Below, piece by piece: positions 10,925-20,876 of a DNA stretch of 64,000 nt. This stretch comes from Falciphora oryzae. Its lineage: Eukaryota > Ascomycota > Sordariomycetes > Magnaporthales > Magnaporthaceae. A program made the position numbers and the translations under genes. The notes under the pieces are model-generated. The model worked only from the letters and a program-made list of their open reading frames with translations. It made no database searches and had not been told where the DNA came from. The stretch's first letter is position 1. Every line of letters starts with the position of its first letter. The stretch is taken from contig JNVV01000006.1 in assembly GCA_000733355.1 (NCBI GenBank), positions 1,247,803-1,311,802 on the forward strand, given 5' to 3'.

Positions 10925-11375
10925 TTTGGCGGCGTCTTCTCGATCTTCTCTGTGATGCCGGTAGCAGGGGAAATGGCGGCGCAAGGAATCGGCGTCTTGG
11001 AAGCCGCCGTTGCGCGACCGAGGAAAAAAAAAGCTCCCCACGGAGCTGATAAGATAAGAGGCCAGTCGGCGGGTGGTTGATTTGGTAGGGTTCCTGTTCC
11101 ACTTTTAGCCGCAACCCACCCCTGGCCTCGCCCATCAGGGGTTGGACCAACTGGAAGCAACAGGAGCACGCAGAAGTCAAACAAAACGAAACTCTCACTG
11201 GAAGTGGTAGGTCTATTGGGCATCAACCCGTCTATGTGCATGTACCCGGGTATCTTTCTATGTATACCATGAACAGAGCTGGCTCCAAAAGGACAAAGGG
11301 AATATCAAAGCGGTGGTGTGCTGGTGGGCAGGTCTCTCGATACCCTGTTTGTAGAATCTCCATCCATAACCGTCT
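10925..11375. other. Intergenic, upstream of NIP7
   Basis: 451 nt between the NIP7 start and the stop of the FMP32-like gene, both on the minus strand. It should contain the NIP7 promoter and the neighbour's 3' UTR. Nothing else could be supported. Confidence 0.5.
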
Positions 11376-12688
11376 TTAGTTCGCGGCTAGAATTCCTGCG
11401 GCGTCAGGTGCCGAGCTGTGGTCCATCTTGCCGTCGTTCCTCCGGCGCACTTCGGCGTCTTCGGCCAGTTTCTTGGCGCGCGTCTGCTTCTCATGGTTGA
11501 TGTAGCTGACGTACCGAAGGCCGCCGACGGAGATGAGACCCATGAAGATTAGGCCAAGGACGCCCCTGCGAATAAGGACCCACCGCAGACCTTCAATGTC
11601 GGATTTTGCGTCGCTGGTCAATTTGACACTCATCTTGTAGTTGATTTGTTGAATCTGTGAATTAGGTTAGCAGAGCGAGCATTAGGAGAGCGAAGCAAAA
11701 ATTATAGGCTTTGCCCACTTACAACGCTCTCGGCCGCCTTCTGCTCCTCCCGAACCGCCATCCTCCGGTCGTTAAACATGCCCTTGACGCTATCATTTAG
11801 CGTCAGCAGCTCCTGGTTGAGCGACTGAGTGACAATGTCGACCTCGTGCTGAACGTGCGTGCGCTGCTGGCGCATCTGCTCATCGGCGATCCGGCGGTTG
11901 TTCTTGACCTCTGTGCTGAGCTCTGAGCACGCGGCGCGGAACAGGTACGTCTCATTGTCCACGTCACGCCGGCTGACGAGCCCCTCCTGTGCGACATCCA
12001 GGTTCTGCGCTAGCAGAGCGCGCACCGCCTTCATGGCCGTGATGGACTGCTCTTGTGTGTATCCCCCTGCCTCGAGTCGCTTGACGAGCGAGTACGTGTC
12101 GAAATGGTGCAGGTACGGCGGCGGCGTCAGGTGAGGCGGCTGTTTCTTGATCGATTCGGACGCGCCCATGTGCAGTATTGCGTCCATCGGACCGTTCGCG
12201 TGCTTCTTGGTGCCGCCATCGGCAGATGCCGAGTCGGGCTGTTGTGGGGGTGTCTGCACGGGAGCACCCAGCTCGATGACGGGTGGAAGGCCGGAGGCGG
12301 CAGCGGTCCCGGCGCGAGCTGTCGGGTCCGTTGTCGCGTTCCCGTTCGGATTCCTCTCGAACGCCGATGTCGGCCTCGGCTTGGGCTCGGCGCGCTTCTG
12401 TCTCCTCGTCTGGGCCGTTGCTCCCCCTGACTTGGGCGGTGGGGCAGTTGTGTCCGCGCCGCCGCTCAGCGGCATCGGCTCGACGGCCTTGCCATGCCGG
12501 GAGACGAAGGTGGACTGCTTCGGCGAGGTCGCTGAGGCGAAGCGCGCGCCTCGTATGCGTCTTCCCACCTGCGCGGTTTTCCGTGCTGTGCTCCGGCGCG
12601 CCAGCTGTGTTGCTTGCGACGCCGACTCGCCGAGACGAGGGGCACGGAAAAGGTGCGGGTACAAGAAAGTCAACCTCGTGGTTGACAT
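11376..12688 (-). CDS. FMP32: Mitochondrial CCDC90/FMP32-family coiled-coil membrane protein
   Basis: Two exons, 12688-11723 and 11654-11376, with an intron at 11722-11655 (GTAAGT...GCTAACC...ACAG, phase 0), giving 414 aa. The family (yeast Fmp32; animal CCDC90/MCUR1) consists of inner-membrane coiled-coil proteins linked to cytochrome oxidase assembly and calcium uptake. The first ATG is followed by an Arg/Ser-rich, acid-poor stretch (LFRAPRLGES, LARRSTARK), as in a targeting presequence. A long Pro/Ala/Thr-rich linker follows. The conserved core starts at HFDTYSLVKRLEAGGYTQEQ near residue 200, then comes a long coiled coil, and the second exon adds INYKMSVKLTSDAKSDIEG with a single TM helix (GVLGLIFMGLISVGGLRYV) close to the C-terminus. 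Family placement is firm; the exact function in this fungus is not known. Confidence 0.88.
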
Positions 12689-13133
12689 GGCGGGAGACGG
12701 TTCGTCCGAATTCACGGCATCCGGTGGCGTGTGAATGAAGGAGGTCAAAAAAAGAGTAATTGAATAGGAATCAGTAGATCAAGGTCGCTAGCAGCGCATG
12801 TTTGGCAGGCGAGAACATGGCAGCAAATGAAGGTGAAACCAAGCGCAATCAGGGGATCGGTAAATGCCGGCATTTTCTCGGTAGGCACGCCGACGGTGGA
12901 GTGTGCCTGCTGTCATTGCAGCAGGCGTCAGTGACGTGTGACGTGTGACGTGTGATTGCGGTGCCCACATTGAAGGGTTAGGGTCACCCGATTCCCCTGA
13001 AAGCCCAACCACTGAAACCCCTGAATCCGGTCAGGCCGTCACGAACAGACAGACTACCCACGAGACATTAACCATATTTTGTGAGTACCACGGACGGATA
13101 CGTTGAGGCTTTTAGAAGATAAGTACGGAAGGA
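12689..13133. other. Intergenic between RED-like gene and FMP32-like gene
   Basis: 445 nt in tandem minus-strand arrangement. It holds the presumed promoter of the FMP32-like gene, including the TGACGTG array at 12931-12958. No coding sequence is supported. Confidence 0.5.
12931..12958. repeat. Tandem GTGACGT heptamers (CRE half-site array)
   Basis: Three perfect copies of gtgacgt plus a degenerate fourth. They sit about 245-270 nt upstream of the FMP32-like start codon and about 175 nt downstream of the RED-like stop. TGACGT is the core recognised by bZIP (ATF/CREB-type) factors; a regulatory role is inference. Confidence 0.75.
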
Positions 13134-14786
13134 CTACGAGTCCGCCGCCTTCCGGCGCTCTAGAACCTGCAACACGTCAGCCGCGCTGTTGACGTCTCCC
13201 TTGCGTTTCTTGCCCCCGCGTTTCCTCTTCGCCTTGCCGCCACCACCTTGCCCATCTTCGCCTTCGTCACCCCACGCAGATAGTTTAATATCCCGCTCCT
13301 CCATATCCGCCTCATCTTCCAGCCGGTTGGTGCCGAAGCCCATATCCAAATCCTCTGTATCCCTGTTGCTGTCCTGCAACATCTTCTTTAGGCGTGCTTC
13401 CCTCTCGGCCGCCTGCTTTTCCTCTTCTGACTTGGCTTCGGCGTTGAGTGCCTTGGCCTTCCGTAGAGCGGCTAGGACTGCGGGGTCGTTGGCTGCCGTG
13501 ATCTTCCGAGATTCTTCCGAGACCAGGCCAGTCTTGGAGTGCTGGAAGTAGTTTTTGGGTGCTGCAGTTGGTGCCTCGGGTCTCTTGGGCGTTGGTGCAG
13601 ACCCGGATGCTCTGCTGTCCGCGTCTGCCCCATCGCCAGAGATATCCTCAATACCTCTCTTTCTCGAACTTCCCTCATCAGAGGCCGCTTCTCCTTCCTC
13701 CTCGGAGCTATCGTCGTCCGAGTCAGAGTCCATTCCGGCAAGCGGGTTGTACTCTCCGACATCGGCAAAAATGTCATCATCGTCCTCTTCCTGCTTCTTC
13801 GCCTCTAGCTCCTCTTGCTTTTTCCTGTAAAACTCAGGAACCTCCATCCCAAGTACCTCGGTTTTCTTTTCGGGGACCAAAGCAGGTTTTTCGGTAGGGG
13901 AGTCGTCCTTGACAATCTTCCGGACCTTGCGCTTCTCGTGGCCGTCCTCGTCAACGATGATCATGACCTCCCTACCTTTGCTGTCCCGCTCTATCCTTGT
14001 GCCAGGCGTCTTTTGTGCTCCAATCTTCTTGAACCTGGTGCCCAGCGTGGACTGCTCCTTTGCCTTGGCGGCTTCTCTTGACGCCTTCAGTTCGGCAAGG
14101 AGTTGGTCCCGTGTGCGCCTCCCACCAGGGCCAACTACCTTGGTAGCCAGCTGGCCCTTCTTTTGAGTCTTTTCCCTTGTGACTGCCTGCACCTCTGCCC
14201 CTTCTAGTTGCTCGAGAGCATCGTCGACGTCAACACCGGCAGCGGCATCTTCCGCCGCATCGTCCCTCAAGTCGTCCTCCGGCGACTCCTCTTCAGGTCC
14301 AGTCTTGCCCTTGCGCGCCTTGGCTAGTAGCTCGAAGTCGAGGCCCTTGGACGGGACGTTGCTCGGCAACTTTGTATCGCCCACCTCGTCTCTTCTCCTC
14401 TTGTACGTGTCCTCGTCAATCTCGCCCCTCTCAAAGGACTGCTCGAGGACACGGAGCTTGGCGGCACGGGCCTTGGCCTCCTCCTGCTCCTGTCTGATCT
14501 TGGCTCTGTCGACGTAGCCCTGAGCGAGCTTGCTTCCTTTCGGTGCAGAGGTTCGAAGTCGTTTCTGGGGGTGCTCGGCCTGGTCGCGTTCTGCGAGCTG
14601 CTTGGCAAAGAGGTTCTGAGTGTTCACGCCCAGCGATCGCGGGGTCATGGGGATGCTTGACTTCAGCCTCGAACCCAGGGCGGCGGCCACGGTGGGCTTT
14701 GCGCCGCTGGAAGTGGCATTGGAGGCGTTTGTCGACGAGCCGCCGGTGTTGGTATTCACCAGCCTCCGAAACTGGTCATTGTTCAT
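13134..14786 (-). CDS. RED/IK-family spliceosomal protein
   Basis: Single exon, 550 aa, starting at the ATG of MNNDQFRRLV. The frame extends further upstream but only from non-ATG codons or weaker in-frame ATGs, and an MNN-Q-FRRL start is what I expect for fungal members. RED/IK proteins are components of the spliceosomal B complex. The RED N-terminal region is seen as KQLAERDQ, then PKGSKLAQGYVDRAKIRQEQ, a charged helix, and SKGLDFELLAKAR near residue 160. The rest is highly charged: KK/EE-rich helices, an acidic run (DSDSDDDSSEEEGEA), a PKNYFQHS segment and a basic KAKRKRGGKKRKGD tail that can act as a nuclear localisation signal. It is divergent from REV1 across a 509-nt shared promoter region. 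Confidence 0.85.
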   Translation of the reverse strand: MNNDQFRRLVNTNTGGSSTNASNATSSGAKPTVAAALGSRLKSSIPMTPRSLGVNTQNLFAKQLAERDQAEHPQKRLRTSAPKGSKLAQGYVDRAKIRQEQEEAKARAAKLRVLEQSFERGEIDEDTYKRRRDEVGDTKLPSNVPSKGLDFELLAKARKGKTGPEEESPEDDLRDDAAEDAAAGVDVDDALEQLEGAEVQAVTREKTQKKGQLATKVVGPGGRRTRDQLLAELKASREAAKAKEQSTLGTRFKKIGAQKTPGTRIERDSKGREVMIIVDEDGHEKRKVRKIVKDDSPTEKPALVPEKKTEVLGMEVPEFYRKKQEELEAKKQEEDDDDIFADVGEYNPLAGMDSDSDDDSSEEEGEAASDEGSSRKRGIEDISGDGADADSRASGSAPTPKRPEAPTAAPKNYFQHSKTGLVSEESRKITAANDPAVLAALRKAKALNAEAKSEEEKQAAEREARLKKMLQDSNRDTEDLDMGFGTNRLEDEADMEERDIKLSAWGDEGEDGQGGGGKAKRKRGGKKRKGDVNSAADVLQVLERRKAADS

Positions 14787-15295
14787 GTTTGTGATTGGGT
14801 CCAGTAGTCGTAATTTGTCGGGGGTCGACGCCGCGGGGTCTGGAATCGGAGTCGAGGCGACAAGTCCGGCACGCATTCCGCGAAGTAAGGTCGGCCGGCG
14901 CGTCGGCGGGTCCAGTTGCCTGCCCATTGAACGCAGCTGGCGTGCTGGGGTTCCAGCCCATTGACGGAGTGGGCCGTCGACGCACGTGCCCCCGTGGACC
15001 TCGCGTGCAATTCGCGCCACCGAACCCCAGGTCTAAACCACTTAACGCGCTCACACACCTCGCGCGATTTACGGTTTCCGGGGTTCCCGGCGCATTCAGG
15101 CCTTCATGTTTTAGCCCTCGTATCGCCGAACCTGCCTCGGCACATCAGGCAACAGGCGTGAGCGCCCCCGACGTCCTACAGCCCAGTCGAGGATGGTTCC
15201 GTCACCTGCGTGAACAAACATGAACACCAGTTATGGCACTACCAGATCACAAACCGCTCCCGCCAGTTTATCGCCATCCATAAGTCTCACCCACC
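14787..15295. promoter_or_regulatory. Shared divergent promoter region, RED-like gene and REV1
   Basis: 509 nt between two head-to-head ATGs. The minus-strand frame stays open for about 230 nt upstream of the chosen RED-like ATG, so that start could lie further out. REV1 has a good initiation context (CCACCATGGG at 15296). No specific element is claimed. Confidence 0.5.
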
Positions 15296-18200
15296 ATGGG
15301 CAGCCGCCTCGAGCAAAATTCGGCCGCGGTGCGGAAGCGGATCGAGAAACATAAATTTACCGACGAGACTGGCGAGGAGTATGAAGCAAGCACTTTTGGC
15401 GGGTTTAGCGACTACTTCCGGCGGAAGAAGATCAAACTCCAGAACCTCGACGCAGAGATTCGCGCAAACGCCCCTCCTGGCAAACCCCAGATCTTCAAGG
15501 GTGTTGTCGCCCATGTCATGGGCTACACGCAGCCGTCTCTGCAGGTCCTGCACAAGGAGTTGGTCCAACATGGCGCCGGGTTTCTGCAGTACCTAGACTC
15601 CAAGACCATGGCCACCCACATCATCGCCTCGGTCCTTCCGCCCAAGAAGGTCGTCGATTACAACAGGTATCGCATGGTCAAGCCTCAGTGGGTTGTTGAC
15701 TCGATCAGTGCCGGCAAGCTGCTGCCATGGCAAGACTACCGCGTCTTCGACGAGGGACCTGGCCAGAAGACGCTCAGGTTCGACGGTGGGAAGGTGCTCG
15801 CAGAAGCATCCCAGAAGTCACAGCTCGGCTATCGAGAGCATACCCAAGACAGTTTCTACACAAAGCAGCTGCAGAAGCAGGCCGCAGAATACATGTCTGC
15901 CACATCTTTCAGCCCTGCCTCTGCCACGCCACGCTCGGGGTCTTCGATGTTGCTGGAAGGGAGGGCAGACAATGACGGGCTGGAGAATACGAACCCTGAT
16001 CATGACATGGTGGATGTCACAAGTCTATCCTCGCCGAGTTCTGCGGCACCCTTGGTCACCATTGAGCCACGACAACACGCTCACGTCATGGCTGCGGTTG
16101 ACGGCCGTGATGCCGGCACCGTGGCCCGAATCGAAAATGCCGATCCGGGCGAAAATCGGGTCGAGACTCAGCAGCACGAGGCGGCCCCTGAGGACAACAG
16201 TAATCGACCAGCTTGGAAACCCATGACGTCGGAGGAGCATAACGCCATGCTTCTCAAAGACCCCAAGATCTGGAAGTCGTCGACGGCAAACCCAGACTTC
16301 CTGAAGCAGTTCTATTCGGAGTCGCGCCTCCATCACCTATCGACCTGGAAAGCTGAACTCAAATCGAAGATGCAAAGAATGGCAGCAGACAAAGCAATTT
16401 CTGCAAAGCCGACCAAGCGCAAGCCCGGGTCCCGCAGCTACGTCATGCACGTCGATTTTGACAGCTTTTTCTGCGCTGTCTCCCTCAAGAGCGCGCCAGA
16501 GTACAAGGCGAAGCCGGCTGTTGTGGCTCACGGTTCCGGGACGGGCTCCGAAATCGCCTCGTGCAATTACCCGGCCCGAGAGTTTGGTGTCAAGAATGGC
16601 ATGTGGATGAAGCGTGCTTTTGAACTGTGTCCCACTATCAAGGTTCTCCCGTACGACTTTCCCGCCTACGAGGAAGCGAGCCAGCTGTTCTACGAAGCTA
16701 TCTTGGACGTTGGTGGTGTTGTTCAGAGTGTCAGCGTCGACGAGGCTCTGATCGACATCACAAGCATCGTTCTGAACGAATCAGCTTCCAGTGGAGTCGG
16801 CCTCGACGAGGGCAGCGTCTGGAGGGAACAGGAGAAGGCAGACGAGATAGCCTTGGGCCTGCGAACCGAGATCAAGCGGAGGACAGACTGCGACGTCTCT
16901 GTTGGCATCGGACCAAACATCCTTATGGCCAAGGTTGCGCTAAGAAAGGCTAAGCCTGCTGGACAATACCAGGTAAAGCCAGAAGAAATCCTCAACCTGA
17001 TTGGCGAGCTGAGTGTCGAGAGTCTCCCTGGCGTTGCCTACAGCATCAAGGGCAAACTGGAAGAAATCGGCGTTCGGCTTGTCAAGGATGTGCGAGAACT
17101 GTCGAGGAATAGACTCGTCGCGATCCTCGGCCCCAAGACGGGCGAGAGGCTCTGGGAATACGCGCGTGGGATCGACAATGCCGAGGTCGGCGACCAGCCC
17201 CTAAGGAAATCGGTTTCAGCCGAGGTCAACTGGGGCATCCGGTTTGTCAACCAGCAGGAGGCCGAGGACTTCGTCATGAACCTTTGCAAAGAGCTGGAGA
17301 GGCGGCTGGTCAACGAGGGAGTCAAGGGCAAGAGCTTCACGATGAAGATAATGCGGCGGGCGGCGGATTCTCCGCTAGATCCCCCAAAGCATCTCGGGCA
17401 TGGGAAATGCGACACCTTCAACAAATCGGTCGGGTTCGGGATCGCAACCTGCAGTGCAGATTTCATCGGCAAAGAGGCCGTCTCTATCTTGAGAGGATTC
17501 AACTTCACGCCAGGCGATCTACGGGGCATAGGGGTGCACCTGACCAGGCTAGAGCCGATCAAGGGGGCTTCAGCCAGGGGGCCAGAGAGCAGTCAGAAGA
17601 CGCTCACATTCGGCGCCTTCACGAAGCTGTCTGCGACCAAGAAGCCCCAGACCGACGTCATCGAGGACGACGGCAGAGTCTCCGCCCCCGCAAAGACCAC
17701 TTCGCCCGGTGCGTGGCGACCCTCGTCCAGCCGAGAGATGTCCGAGGATCCAATCTCGGTCGATCCCGTCACGCCGCGTAAACCGCGTGCTAGCCCTATG
17801 CACCCAGCCCTCGCTCTTACCAAGGCCATGGAGGCGGACTCGCAGGCAAGGACGCCCCTGAATGTGAACGGCACCCAGTTCATCATACCTTCTCACCCCG
17901 ATCCCGAGGTCGTGGCCGCACTGCCCAAGGATATCCGCAGCAGGCTGCTGGCACAAAAAAAAAAGCCATCCGGCACGTCGATCCTGCGTGAGGAGCCGTC
18001 TAGAGCTATCTCGAGGTCACGAACGGGAAGCCCTACAGCTCGTGAGGACGATGGAGTCCCAGATATCGACCCCGAGGTCTTAAATCAGCTACCAGACGAT
18101 GTAAAGGCCGAGGTGCTCGCGGCCTCGAAGCGACGGGGCGGCCAAACCCTGCTGCCACAATCGCCTCGGAAGGATCGTGTGATCAATGTGCCACCACAGC

Positions 18201-18973
18201 GTACAACGCCTACGAAGAGAGGCCGCGGGATCCGAGACATGCTCAGTCGGGAGCGCGAGCGACAAAATGATGCCGAGGCGGGTCTGCTCCAAACGAACCT
18301 CGTGACAGCCGTATCCCAGCGCGGAAATAACCGCGCGAATGCTGCTTATGACGACCTGGAGGGTATGGACACAGAATCCTTTGCCGCGCTTCCAGAGGAA
18401 GTGCGAAAGGAAGTAATAGCCGACCAGCGGCAGCAGCGGGCGGCGCAGCAAGGGGACGTGGCCATGGACGTGCCTCCAAGACTTGAGGCGACGGCAGAAC
18501 CAAGGAACGAGAGGGAAGCGGACGTAGATGAGGAATTAGGAGAAGCCGAAGAAGAGGGAGAAAGGGGTTGGGAGGAAGAACAAGAAGTGGGGTACGAGTA
18601 TATGGAGGAGGAAGAAGAAGAAGAAGCGAAACTGAAGTTCCCAGACCGTCAGCCGCGGATAGGGTTCACACAACAGTCGCTAACATCCTTGTCTGAGATA
18701 AAGACCATGCTGCACCTCTGGCACCAGGACACGCTGGACACTGGACCACACCAGCGCGACATGGGTATGCTCGGAGACTACCTCACCAGGGTGGTGCTGG
18801 AAGAGAGGGACATGGAGAAGGCTCAGCTCCTGGTGGCCTGGTTGGACTGGCTAGTCGAAGAAGACGAAGGCACAGGCGAGGGCAAAAGGCAGTGGCGGTT
18901 CATGGTACAAAGCGCTCGGAAGAGCGTCCAGAAGGCCATGCAGAAGAGAGGGCTTGGTCCATTGAGGCTGTGA
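15296..18973 (+). CDS. REV1: DNA repair protein REV1 (translesion Y-family deoxycytidyl transferase)
   Basis: Single exon of 1225 aa with a strong initiation context. REV1 inserts dCMP opposite abasic sites and scaffolds polymerase zeta and other Y-family enzymes in mutagenic bypass in the nucleus. A BRCT domain lies at about residues 60-150 (IFKGVVAHVMGYTQPS to KPQWVVDSI). The polymerase domain begins near 380; HVDFDSFFC gives metal ligands D387 and D389, and SVDEAL gives D482/E483. The little-finger/PAD region runs to about 760. The C-terminal half has three LP-type ubiquitin-binding-like motifs (about 862-883, 922-942, 1018-1042), an acidic run near 1085-1110, and an REV1 C-terminal domain (about 1130-1225) that would bind polymerase zeta and other partners. 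An A10 tract inside the reading frame (17955-17964) is slippage-prone. Confidence 0.96.
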   Translation: MGSRLEQNSAAVRKRIEKHKFTDETGEEYEASTFGGFSDYFRRKKIKLQNLDAEIRANAPPGKPQIFKGVVAHVMGYTQPSLQVLHKELVQHGAGFLQYLDSKTMATHIIASVLPPKKVVDYNRYRMVKPQWVVDSISAGKLLPWQDYRVFDEGPGQKTLRFDGGKVLAEASQKSQLGYREHTQDSFYTKQLQKQAAEYMSATSFSPASATPRSGSSMLLEGRADNDGLENTNPDHDMVDVTSLSSPSSAAPLVTIEPRQHAHVMAAVDGRDAGTVARIENADPGENRVETQQHEAAPEDNSNRPAWKPMTSEEHNAMLLKDPKIWKSSTANPDFLKQFYSESRLHHLSTWKAELKSKMQRMAADKAISAKPTKRKPGSRSYVMHVDFDSFFCAVSLKSAPEYKAKPAVVAHGSGTGSEIASCNYPAREFGVKNGMWMKRAFELCPTIKVLPYDFPAYEEASQLFYEAILDVGGVVQSVSVDEALIDITSIVLNESASSGVGLDEGSVWREQEKADEIALGLRTEIKRRTDCDVSVGIGPNILMAKVALRKAKPAGQYQVKPEEILNLIGELSVESLPGVAYSIKGKLEEIGVRLVKDVRELSRNRLVAILGPKTGERLWEYARGIDNAEVGDQPLRKSVSAEVNWGIRFVNQQEAEDFVMNLCKELERRLVNEGVKGKSFTMKIMRRAADSPLDPPKHLGHGKCDTFNKSVGFGIATCSADFIGKEAVSILRGFNFTPGDLRGIGVHLTRLEPIKGASARGPESSQKTLTFGAFTKLSATKKPQTDVIEDDGRVSAPAKTTSPGAWRPSSSREMSEDPISVDPVTPRKPRASPMHPALALTKAMEADSQARTPLNVNGTQFIIPSHPDPEVVAALPKDIRSRLLAQKKKPSGTSILREEPSRAISRSRTGSPTAREDDGVPDIDPEVLNQLPDDVKAEVLAASKRRGGQTLLPQSPRKDRVINVPPQRTTPTKRGRGIRDMLSRERERQNDAEAGLLQTNLVTAVSQRGNNRANAAYDDLEGMDTESFAALPEEVRKEVIADQRQQRAAQQGDVAMDVPPRLEATAEPRNEREADVDEELGEAEEEGERGWEEEQEVGYEYMEEEEEEEAKLKFPDRQPRIGFTQQSLTSLSEIKTMLHLWHQDTLDTGPHQRDMGMLGDYLTRVVLEERDMEKAQLLVAWLDWLVEEDEGTGEGKRQWRFMVQSARKSVQKAMQKRGLGPLRL

Positions 18974-19151
18974 TAGACCATCATGGCCAGTTGGGCACAC
19001 AGAAGCAGGCCGGGCGCATATAATATCGATACCCTAACGTAATTCAAGACGCTATAATCCATTTATGTGCCAGATAATGCAAGCCATCGCCACGCTAATA
19101 CTTTTTCACCGAAAACATTACAACTAGCTATGTTGGATATATAGAGATCTA

Positions 19152-19174
19152 TGTGTGTGTGTGTGTGTGTGTGT
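19152..19174. repeat. (TG)11 microsatellite
   Basis: A pure TG dinucleotide run in the 236-nt convergent gap between REV1 (+) and the WSC gene (-). Seen directly. Confidence 0.95.
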
Positions 19175-19209
19175 TGTCTATGTGACGGACCCCTCGATGA
19201 GAGATGATT

Positions 19210-19968
19210 TTAGGTGAGTATGCGCATTATCACAGCGGCCCCGACGGCGATAGCCATAAAAACAGGCGCACCGGCAGCTGACCTCGGAGCGCCGTTCATG
19301 TAGACCTAGACGACAACGACAGATATGGTTAGCCGGGTTCACCTCTCCGTTTCACGAGCAAATCACCCGTGTAACAGGCTTGGGACAACCTACCGACAGC
19401 TTCATCGGCCCGCCGCATATCGACTTTTGGTCACCGTCGCAGGCCGTGTTGCACTCGGAGTCATCGAATTTGCTAGCCAGGACGGAGAGACGGTTGCCGC
19501 ACCAGCATTCCCTATAAAAAGAGAAGATCGTGGTGTCAGTTAGGAGGACCCCAATTACGATGGCCTGGGGCGATACGCCACTCCACCCGATGTTCCACTT
19601 CCCCTTCCCCCCACCACCACCAAGGCCGTCCGTCGTCCTTACCTGGAGAACTCGAGGCCGGCATATTTGAACGGCTTGTCGCCGCCGCTGCAAAAGTCGA
19701 TGCACGCCTGGACCGTCATGGTGCCGGGCGAGACCTTATGTGTGCCGTCGAGGGCGCGCTCGCGCGCCGTGCCGGGGAGGTCGGTCGTCTCGTTGAAGCA
19801 GCCGCTGTACCCGTACTTGCTCCCCGGCGGGGGCGAGTAGATGGTCGGCGACGCCGCGCCTGCCGGCCGGGCGGTTGTCGCCTGGGCCTGGGCCAGGCAG
19901 GGCGCGAGGAGCAGCAGCACCAGCAGGAGGCCGAGGCCGAGGAGGGAGCGGCCGTGGTTACGCGCCAT
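19210..19968 (-). CDS. Small secreted WSC-domain protein, predicted GPI-anchored
   Basis: Three exons, 19968-19643, 19511-19394 and 19305-19210, in phase, giving 179 aa. A signal peptide is clear (SLLGLGLLLVLLLLAPCLAQA, residues about 8-28). One WSC domain fills about residues 52-150 with eight cysteines, including the CIDFC, ECWCG, CNTAC and ICGG landmarks. WSC domains are carbohydrate-binding modules of cell-wall sensors and secreted enzymes. The short third exon adds NGAPRSAAG and a terminal hydrophobic helix (FMAIAVGAAVIM), the layout of a GPI signal, with a likely omega site among the small residues. There is no Ser/Thr stalk or cytosolic tail, so it is not a classical Wsc1-type sensor. 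Exon joins rest on splice sites and continuity of the WSC cysteine pattern. Confidence 0.82.
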
Positions 19969-20876
19969 TTCGAGTCCCGTTTTATTCGCGGCCGTCGAGT
20001 CGTGCGGGTCTCGGCAGGACGGTGTGTGCCTGTTCTTTTAGCCAAGCGCGCCAAAGACAAAGCGTCTCGTCGTGGGATTTTCAGGCAAGGCTGGCGCGAG
20101 TGTTGGTCGACGACGGCGAAGCGGCCCCCAGCCCGGGATGCAACCAACGGCACGACACGGCAGGTCAGCCTGCCCTTTCTTTGTCTTCCTCAACCCCTGC
20201 AAGCGTACCCTGTTCGAGGAGTGGCCGTAGGCGATCGGGAGCCGCGGGGCGACCTAGTCATGGGCGGGAAAACCAACAAGTTCTCGACAAAAGAAAACTG
20301 CCAGAGAGTGTGAAAAAGCAGAAGGGGAAAAATCAGCGATTACCTCCCCGGTTTCCCATCTCGCGGACCTCCTTCTAGCTCGTGTCGGCTGGCCGCGCTA
20401 TCGTCGTTGCAGGCGCACCTCCAATGCAGCAATTTCCCCTGGTCAGATCGAGCTGACGAGGAGGCTGCATTGGGCCTGGACTAGGCCCCTGTCAAGCCCC
20501 ACGCGCTACCTCCAGGTACATTTCCAGCCGCCCCGGCGCCAGCCGTTGACATGGCGAGATAGAGATGCATGAGACATCGAGAGCGAGATAAGGAGCCACG
20601 GGAGCATAACTCAGCTGGCAAGACGAACAAGAAAGGATTCTATTTTTCGTTACCGCGTCTAGTTTATGGACTTTTATATGATTTATCTAAGGTGTGTGCC
20701 CACGTGGACTTTTTGTTGACAGGCAGTCAAACCCATGCCTAGGTGTGCTCTGCCCGTCCAGGTTTATGTGCTGTTGAAACAGTGAAATGGGTGATATGAT
20801 TACACCGTAATGCTACAATTGCGGGTGTAAAGGCCGCGGGAGTAAAGACTCTGTTAGAGACAGGCTCACTCGCCTA
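19969..20876. other. Intergenic between OCT1 and the WSC gene
   Basis: About 0.9 kb upstream of the WSC gene and downstream of OCT1 (both minus strand). The first 400 nt are GC-rich and open in several frames, but the peptides are low-complexity shadows. The part nearer OCT1 is AT-richer and probably its 3' UTR. No gene is supported. Confidence 0.5.

Noticed and set aside
14787..15020. N-terminal extension of the RED-like protein
   Set aside because: The extended frame starts from GTG and its sequence is Arg/Pro-rich without family similarity; the ATG at 14786 gives the expected MNN-type N-terminus.
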